From contig CP085826.1 in assembly GCA_020809705.1 (NCBI GenBank), positions 4,650,001 through 4,714,000 of the forward strand: a stretch of DNA of 64,000 nucleotides, read 5' to 3'. Positions 57,750 to 64,000 of this stretch are shown here, piece by piece (the first letter of the stretch is position 1; every line of letters begins with the position of its first letter). The notes under the pieces are model-generated. The model searched no databases. It had not been told where the DNA came from and saw only the letters and a program-made list of their open reading frames with translations. The position numbers and the translations under genes were made by a program. Source of the stretch: Calonectria ilicicola. Lineage: Eukaryota; Ascomycota; Sordariomycetes; Hypocreales; Nectriaceae.

Positions 57750-59012
57750 CTTTTAGACCTGCAATATTCGGTTGCTTTTTTGGTGAGAGTGTAAGGTGTC
57801 GGATTGTCTCGATGCCTTCGTTATCGCTTATTTTGCTTACTTCTGTTGGCTATTGGCCCAAAGACAAGAACCAGGATTGGTTGTTTGGGTATACAGGTGG
57901 TGCTTTGGTATTGTTGATTCATTTTGGCGAGCAGATTAAGCCGTGGGAGACTGCCGCCGCCGTGGGCGTTTTTCAGATGGATTTTGTTTTCTTTTTACAA
58001 GGGATAGGAGGGAACTTCATAGCGTTTATACATGCGGCCCGAATTCGGGTTGGTTGTCATACCATGAACAAGAGCGTCGTCACTCTCCGCGTAATCGTCC
58101 CACTTTCGTGATGGGGCTTCGAAGGACAAGGACAATACCCCTTGGAAGATTTTGCCCCTGTGCCCCTGTGACTTCCTCACTTTCAACAGCATGGAACTCA
58201 ACCACCTGAAGATATCGATCTGATAGTAAAAGAAAGACAGTGAATAAACAAATAAATATATAAATAATAATAAAACCTTTATATAAGTTACTTATTTATT
58301 TTTATTTCATGATATTTATTTATTTCTAATTTGGCTGGAAGATGGTGTAAAAAGGCAGAGAGGCTATGTGCAATCTTTCAGGGATTATACTACGGTTTTT
58401 ACGCGACTCCCTGGTAAAATAGAGCGGCCAGAGGCTTAAATAAGAGACACTAAGCCCCATTGATGGAACTATCGAAAAAAATTCATATTCACTTATCTCA
58501 TTTTGATGCTAACATTGGTACAAGAGGATCATTACCACCACCATTCGTTACCGGCCCTCTCCCCACCATATTGTACTTTTGCCGAGTACACGGCCCCGAT
58601 TCTCCTTGTCACAAGCCATACCGGTGGCTTCGGGAGTCATTTGACCCCCTACCGTCCCATGACCCGTGTTGGAAGGCGAAAATGCCGCAAAGCGAAGAGT
58701 GAGACACATGCTTTCCTCATTTTGTAGGAAATGAATACAAACGAAGAGAAAAAAAAAGACATTGGGCAAGTTTCTTTGATTGCCAATATCGATACCACTA
58801 TGCTTAGATCCAACAAATGAGATGGAAGCAAGAGTGGAAGAACAAGAATGCAATACCGCTAAGCGGGGATATCCACGCAATCCAATAACGCCGTAATACC
58901 AAATCCAAACTCCGAAACCAAAAGCGCGTATCGTCGCGAGCGGAACCAACACCGTCTAGCTGACTATAATCTCGATTCATACATGAACTTAAATCCGCCC
59001 GATTATTTAAAT
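57750..59012. other. Convergent 3' region with AT-rich inverted repeat
   Basis: 3' ends of the STIMATE gene (+) and the Cys-cluster gene (-). An AT-rich inverted repeat has AAATAAATAT near 58250-58260 facing ATATTTATTT near 58312-58323. No gene supported. Confidence 0.6.
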
Positions 59013-60438
59013 TTATTTGGGGCTGTAGGGCTTGTATCCAGGGTACGCCTCAGTTGTAGGCGATGCGTCAGGCCGTGAGAAACCCGAGTTAAAATCGAAG
59101 CCAGAGTTGTTGTTCAGTGGTGATCGAGGGGGGTCCTGGGGGTACTGCCTCTGGGGGACTGGTCTGGGACCGTAGTGAGCCTCTGGGAGGGCTGGGATTG
59201 ACTGCTGATTGCCGTAACCCTGTTGGTTGTTGTCGTAGGTGTAGGTCTCGGGGAGGGCTGGGGTCTTTCGAGCTAATTGGTTGTTGTAGTCGTTGTGGTG
59301 GTAGTCGTCATAACTGTTTTGGGGAGCTGGGGACCTTGAGGTAGGCAGGCCGTATCCGTATCCATTCAGCTCAGCTGGAGGGGCCGGAGTCAGGCTGGGG
59401 CCAGGATGAGATGCGCCATAACCTTGGTTTCCATTCGAGTATCCATTATATTGTCCATACTGGTCCTGGCCCTGGCCATGATCGTATCCGTTGTAATTTT
59501 GAGCTGGAGCCTGGCTGCCGACGGCACTGCCAGAGTAGGACTGTTGGTGATCGTATCCATCGCTGCCATGGTTGTTGTGGTAGCCATAACCCTTGTCAAT
59601 TGGCGAGTAGGACTCTGGGATCTGGTTGTGCTGATTGAAGTAACTGCTCTGGCTGCCCTGCTGGTTGTTGTACATGCCTCTTCCTTGGGGCATGGAGGAT
59701 GGAGTTCCGTTATTCATCGCATACTGCTGGTCCTGCATGGGTGACTTCTTGAGGTCATTCATTTCAACATCGTCATGCAGGCCGACCTTGGTGGTGATTT
59801 CTGCCTTCTCCATGCTCGGCATCTCAGGGAGCGCATCCGAGTCACGCTTGCCAGAACGCACTTCAAACTCGGCGTACTTCGGGGGCTCGTTGTAGTGTGA
59901 TGTCTGTGGAGCAAATTGGTTGTTGCTGGCGGCGACCGGAAGAGAAGGTTCCATGGGGGGTTCTGAGCGATATCCGTGATGGTTGGTCGAAGGAGCGTAA
60001 GGATCGTCGAGATGTTTGTGCTTGCGATCACCTGGGGGATCGCAACAGCCGCAGCAATCACCACAGCATTTGAGGCACTGACAACAGCTGCAACAACACG
60101 AAAGACCACAGCAGCAGCATCGGATGATACATGTCACGATGCTGAGAATTATGAGACCGCCGACAACAATGATAGCAATTACTGGCCACCTAGGGGGCGT
60201 TAGTATGTGACTTGGGACAGGATAGGACGCGATGATTAACATACTTGCACCAGGTGAAGCTCATACAATTGTCCCAACTTGAGAGCGCCGTCTTAATGTC
60301 GGAAACCTTGTTTGATGCAGAAGTGAGAACATCTCTCTTTTCCAAATCAGCAGCGATACTCCTGGCGACGGCGTCTCTTAGGAGTTCGAATGTGCTCGGC
60401 CGGAGGCTCCGGGCCATGGCGACGTCGATTGAAGGCAT
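59013..60438 (-). CDS. Cys-cluster single-pass membrane protein with Q/N/Y-rich tail
   Basis: Predicted complement(59013..60189, 60245..60438), 456 residues. Exon 1 ends at GTATGT and exon 2 follows CGCCCCCTAG (55-bp intron). The junction forms F-T-W-C-K-W-P-V-I-A-I-I-V-V-G-G, so the membrane helix begins right at the splice site. After the helix comes a dense Cys cluster (C-C-C-C-G-L-S-C-C-C-S-C-C), about 17 Cys in 35 residues, probably palmitoylated at the cytosolic face. The remaining 370 residues are disordered and rich in Gln, Asn, Tyr, Gly and Pro. No signal peptide; the N-terminal 60 residues are helical (A-R-S-L-R-P-S-T-F-E-L-L-R-D-A-V). This is a conserved Pezizomycotina family that I believe is sometimes annotated as fibroin-3 related. 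Its function is unknown. Confidence 0.85.
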
Positions 60439-62875
60439 CGTGTCGCCCTCTGATTCTCCAGCTTTTACTTAGTCGAAAGTTGCCCACAAAGCAGAGAGAG
60501 AAACAAAACGAGCAAAGTGTGCACCGAGAGGCTCGTTGTTGTAGTTGGGCAAAGTGACGCAAAGGACCTCGAGAGAGGTGGTTCGGGTTTCAGGTGTCGG
60601 CTGGATCTGGGCCTAGTATCGTCTCGCACGCTATAGTGGACGGAAGATCGATGAGCGAGGGGCGTCGCACAGGCTGCAATATATCTCAGGCCGCCCGATG
60701 CTATTTCTAGAGCGGCAGAATCTCTGTGCGGTTGTATATCCCGTCTTGCGGTGTAGAATGGCTCTTCTTCTAAAGGCTGTCTGTCCGCCGTGGGAAAAAT
60801 CGAAAGTGAGTGGATGCGCGCGCAGGACAGTGAAGGAATGGCAAGCAAAGAGGCGTTGCTTGGTCTGGATGACACGCGAGGTTGGCGGTCTAAAAAAAGA
60901 TTGTGGTGGTTAGGGAGGGAAAGCTTCGTGCCTGCAGTAGCAAAAATAAAGAGTGACAGCTAAGGCTGAAGAATGAGAGACGAAACGCCAGAGGGAGGCG
61001 TGGTGAGGACGTCGGTTTGCCCCTTGATGGCTCGAGTTGAGAGAATAGAGTTGAAGAGGAAAAAGGACGGGCCCGCGACGCACGAGGGGAGCGCACACCC
61101 CACCAATAGCGCATGGCTCCAGGGGAAATGGGGGCCGCCGAACCGGCGACTGGCGACGGGCTAGGGACCCCGGCGGCCCTGATGATCTTGCTAGCTCCTT
61201 CTGAAACAGTGACCTAAGTGAGCCTCGCAGCTGGTACCTGCAGCCAGTCACACTTTTTGGTGCGGCACGTTAATGGGGCAAACGGTGTCGCTCCACCGCC
61301 ACCGCGCAAATGACAGTCGGAGGCAGGACTGCGACAAAAAATCCGGGGGGCTTGACAAGGGCGCAGACGTGCCGAATTCCCATTGCTAGTCAATAAGGCG
61401 CAATTCTAGGCCAGTCAGGATCTGAGTACGAGAACTCAAATGGCAAAGCTCTGATTTTATTTTCTTCTTTTCGTCCTGTTAGTGACATCTCTCTCTCGTA
61501 ATTAATGAAGGCAGATTAGGGCGTAGCACAGCCTCACAGACCCAACACACTCCCAGTAAGACAGCGTGTAGCAGAGGACGCGAGGGAGGCGACAGCCCGC
61601 CTTGTAATTGGGCCGACAGCAACAATCACTTCAAACATGGGATGGGCAGGATCATCCAGAGACTAATAAATTTGGGCTTAATTGCATATCCCAATGCCCA
61701 ATGCCACTTGATTGCACAGCGAGCGGCGGCGACAAATTACCACCAAGCCAAGCCAACGATGGGACGAGGGGGGTAGTGAAAGTTCCACGCCGTGAGGTCT
61801 CCTTGCAGAGAGGATCCATCCGATTGCTTGGTTGGTCGCGCAGGTAGCTTCTGTCATCCATCACGATCTGCACGACAAGAGCATATCTGTACATCTGGGG
61901 AAATTAATTATGATGAAAGACTCTCCATCGCAGAGATCCACTCGCTATCATCCTCTTGTCCCCCAGAAAGAAAAATTCCACACAGACGTCATTTTTTACC
62001 TCGGGCGGTTTTTTTTTCGCTGTCAATTCTTTTCCTTTTTTGTGAAGCCAACCGAGAAGCTAAAAGGGGGGCCATAGTTCCCTCATGGAAGGATTTCCCG
62101 AAATGACAGGGTCATCCATCCTGAATAAAGGATGACCCAGTTAACCCATCTTTGCTGCAATATGGACTAATTACCATTATCCTCTTCCAGCCAGCCCCTC
62201 TTGTGAGGACACGCTTTGTTCAAGGCGGGCAATCATCATGCAACGGCCAAGACAGGGTAATGTGACAAATTGCTCCAAGCGACCGTGTATTTTTCTGTGT
62301 ATTGCGGCCCAACAGAAAAATCGCACGGGGGCTGGGCAGTCGGTGAAATTCAACCTCTGCGAATTAATGTGTCTTGGCCATGACCGTTTGATGATATTGT
62401 GGCTTGCAGGCCGGTTTCAAGAGCCGCTCAGCGCGGACCTACCAAGCCACAGCGAACCCGATCACGGTTGAAACCAGCCTTTTTTTGCCGTGCTATCACA
62501 CAGAATACCCTCGACACTTCGAAGACACCGTGGCGTTGGGTGCGACAGGTTTCACTTGTGGAACCTAGCCCTGCGCGGGAGAAGGAAAACGGAAGTACTA
62601 ACATGGCAGATTACTGTTTATGCTATGAACTTTCATGGATCGTTTCGCGCATTGATATATATCCCAAGGGTATCCCATCTCCTCAATAGCCCTGTTGGTC
62701 CGAATTTCTGCCCCCTTGGGCACTGTATCGAACATTCTCCTCCTCATCATCATAACGTCCATCGTGAAAACCTCAATTCCAAAAGGGCCTGTAGCCCAAT
62801 GGCAATCCACCTTGTCCTACACAATCATAACCATCTCCTTCTCACTGATATTGTTCGCCAAGTTTCACAATACCA
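60439..62875. other. 2.4 kb upstream region, no gene seen
   Basis: Promoter and leader of the Cys-cluster gene (-), then the 3' UTR of the RCR-like gene (-). Frames here are short and biased. Near 62110-62150 there is a short GTCATCC/GGATGAC inverted repeat. No RNA gene. Confidence 0.55.
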
Positions 62876-63457
62876 TTACGACTTGGCGGGAGGTGGTCCC
62901 TGAGGCGGCGCATACACCTCGTCGCGTTGATGCGTGCCGTGAGGAGGCTGGACGCCCGCGCCTGTAGCATAGTAGCCATCGTTGGTGTTGAATGTAGTAC
63001 CTGTGTGCTGCGGCTGCTGGTGCTGTCCGTAGGCCGGTGGGGGAGGAGCCGGAGGATACACGTTCTGGTACTCTCCGTTCGGGGGAGGATAGTTCGGGTT
63101 GTAGCCCTGCTGGTTGTAGTCGTACATGGGATAAGCATTCTGCTGTTGCGGTTGCGCTCCCCACTTCTGGCCGTTGGAGATCCATCCAGTTCCATACATG
63201 GGCGCGACGCCTTGTCTACGTCGGCGGCGAGATGTGATCCTAAACGAAGATTGTCAGAATCCTACGAAATGCACAACAGAGCAACAGGACTCGGGATAGT
63301 ATACTCACATGCAGTAGGCGAGAGTAAGGAAGAAGAGCGCAATGGCGAGTCCGAGGACGACCCAACGTCCCCACTCATGCCACCTTGAACGGTACCAACA
63401 GTTGTTGTAGCTGTCGCATACGTAGTCGCGCTTGAAAAAATCCAAAGCAGGTGCCAT
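62876..63457 (-). CDS. RCR-family membrane protein (Congo red resistance type)
   Basis: Predicted complement(62876..63239, 63309..63457), 170 residues. The donor is GTGAGT, the acceptor CGTTTAG, and the intron 69 bp. Layout: a short Cys-containing lumenal N-terminus (Y-V-C-D-S-Y-N-N-C-W-Y), one membrane helix (W-V-V-L-G-L-A-I-A-L-F-F-L-T-L-A-Y-C-M), a stop-transfer I-T-S-R-R-R-R-R, then a Pro/Tyr/Gln-rich cytosolic tail with P-P-P-P-A-Y, a PY motif for Rsp5-type WW domains. Known: yeast Rcr1 and Rcr2 affect chitin deposition and plasma-membrane protein sorting through Rsp5. The same architecture supports that role here. Confidence 0.88.
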
Positions 63458-64000
63458 TGTGTGTGTCTTCTTTTCTCCTTTCCCTTTAACTCTCTATGGG
63501 CTTGCTTGCGATGGGCAAAATCTCGTTTGGTTTACCAAAGGTGGTGGCACAGGTAGCTTGCCCAAATCTTAGCTAAGGCGGGTGGCGGTCCAAGCTCAAT
63601 GTCCAAGTCGGCGCAAGAGTACCACACTGTCTTTTTTTTTCTGTGGCAGTGGGTTGGGCGGTGGTTGGGACGAACTTGGATAGGCTTATGACGTAGTCAG
63701 CCTATTGGTATTAATGCGATGTCGATGGGATGGTGGATGAATCCCGAAACAGCGGCCCAGAAACGGTGGGCGACAAGATGGGTGGTGAGTGATGAAAGGT
63801 GGAAGACGGAATGACGAACAAGAAATGCGGAAGCAAGAGATGCAGCCACTGGGTAATAAATTGTTGGAGGCAGCCCGTGAGCTTTAACCATCCCGTGCGA
63901 CGGGTCTTGGCGTTCCCGACCGCAGCGAAACTCGCCCAGAACGAGGGCGAGACAACGACATACGAGCCCTCCACTCACTCACTGGACAGCTGGCCGGGGA
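63458..64000. promoter_or_regulatory. Upstream region of the RCR-like gene
   Basis: Promoter and leader of the RCR-like gene (-), with pyrimidine-rich DNA on the + strand near 63470-63490 and a T9 run near 63630. No gene supported up to the window edge. Confidence 0.55.

Overview
This is nuclear DNA from a filamentous ascomycete (Pezizomycotina, probably Sordariomycetes and perhaps Hypocreales; the order is inference). Evidence: short introns (50-150 bp) with GTANGT-type donors and CTAAC-like branch points, CT-rich promoters, a dispersed 5S rRNA gene, and families such as a fungal Zn2Cys6 regulator, RCR, STIMATE, an ERD1-type EXS protein, a SOD-like mitoribosomal protein and a NACHT-WD40 receptor. 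Exons were joined by hand from splice signals and frame continuity, so each model is a prediction.

Layout. 0-7.5 kb: a His-rich low-complexity protein (-), an ERD1-like EXS membrane protein (-), and two unknown genes whose 3' ends overlap by 11 bp. 7.5-13.7 kb: no gene, with an AT-rich decayed block at 8.3-11.3 kb. 13.7-19.5 kb: a large F-box protein ending in a CaaX box (+) and a Cys-rich single-pass membrane protein (-). 19.5-39.7 kb: one Zn2Cys6 regulator (-) alone inside about 18 kb of DNA with no convincing coding sequence. 39.7-42.3 kb: a SAM-PH protein (+). 43.1-54.5 kb: an accessory island with a NACHT-WD40 receptor carrying two in-frame stops (-), a divergent 278-residue HeLo/MLKL-like protein with two C-terminal amyloid-type repeats (+), a 3.7 kb gene-free stretch, a cytochrome P450 (+) and a structurally intact but divergent 5S rRNA gene (+). 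54.8-63.5 kb: a SOD-like mitoribosomal protein (-), a STIMATE-family membrane protein (+), a Cys-cluster membrane protein with a Q/N-rich tail (-) and an RCR-family protein (-).

The most interesting system is at 43.1-48.1 kb. The receptor's tiny first exon (27 residues) carries S-R-I-x-x-G-D-V, directly before the NACHT domain. The adjacent divergent gene ends in two repeats exactly 32 residues apart that carry the same pattern (I-M-S-G-N-L-G and S-R-I-I-T-G-D-I-G-G). This matches the logic and gene order of the Podospora NWD2/HET-S pair, in which an NLR passes an amyloid fold to a membrane-attacking HeLo effector. The N-terminal domain looks closer to MLKL/HELL-type four-helix bundles. The receptor appears broken by two C-to-T (CpA to TpA) stops in its WD40 region, as RIP would produce, while the effector gene looks intact.
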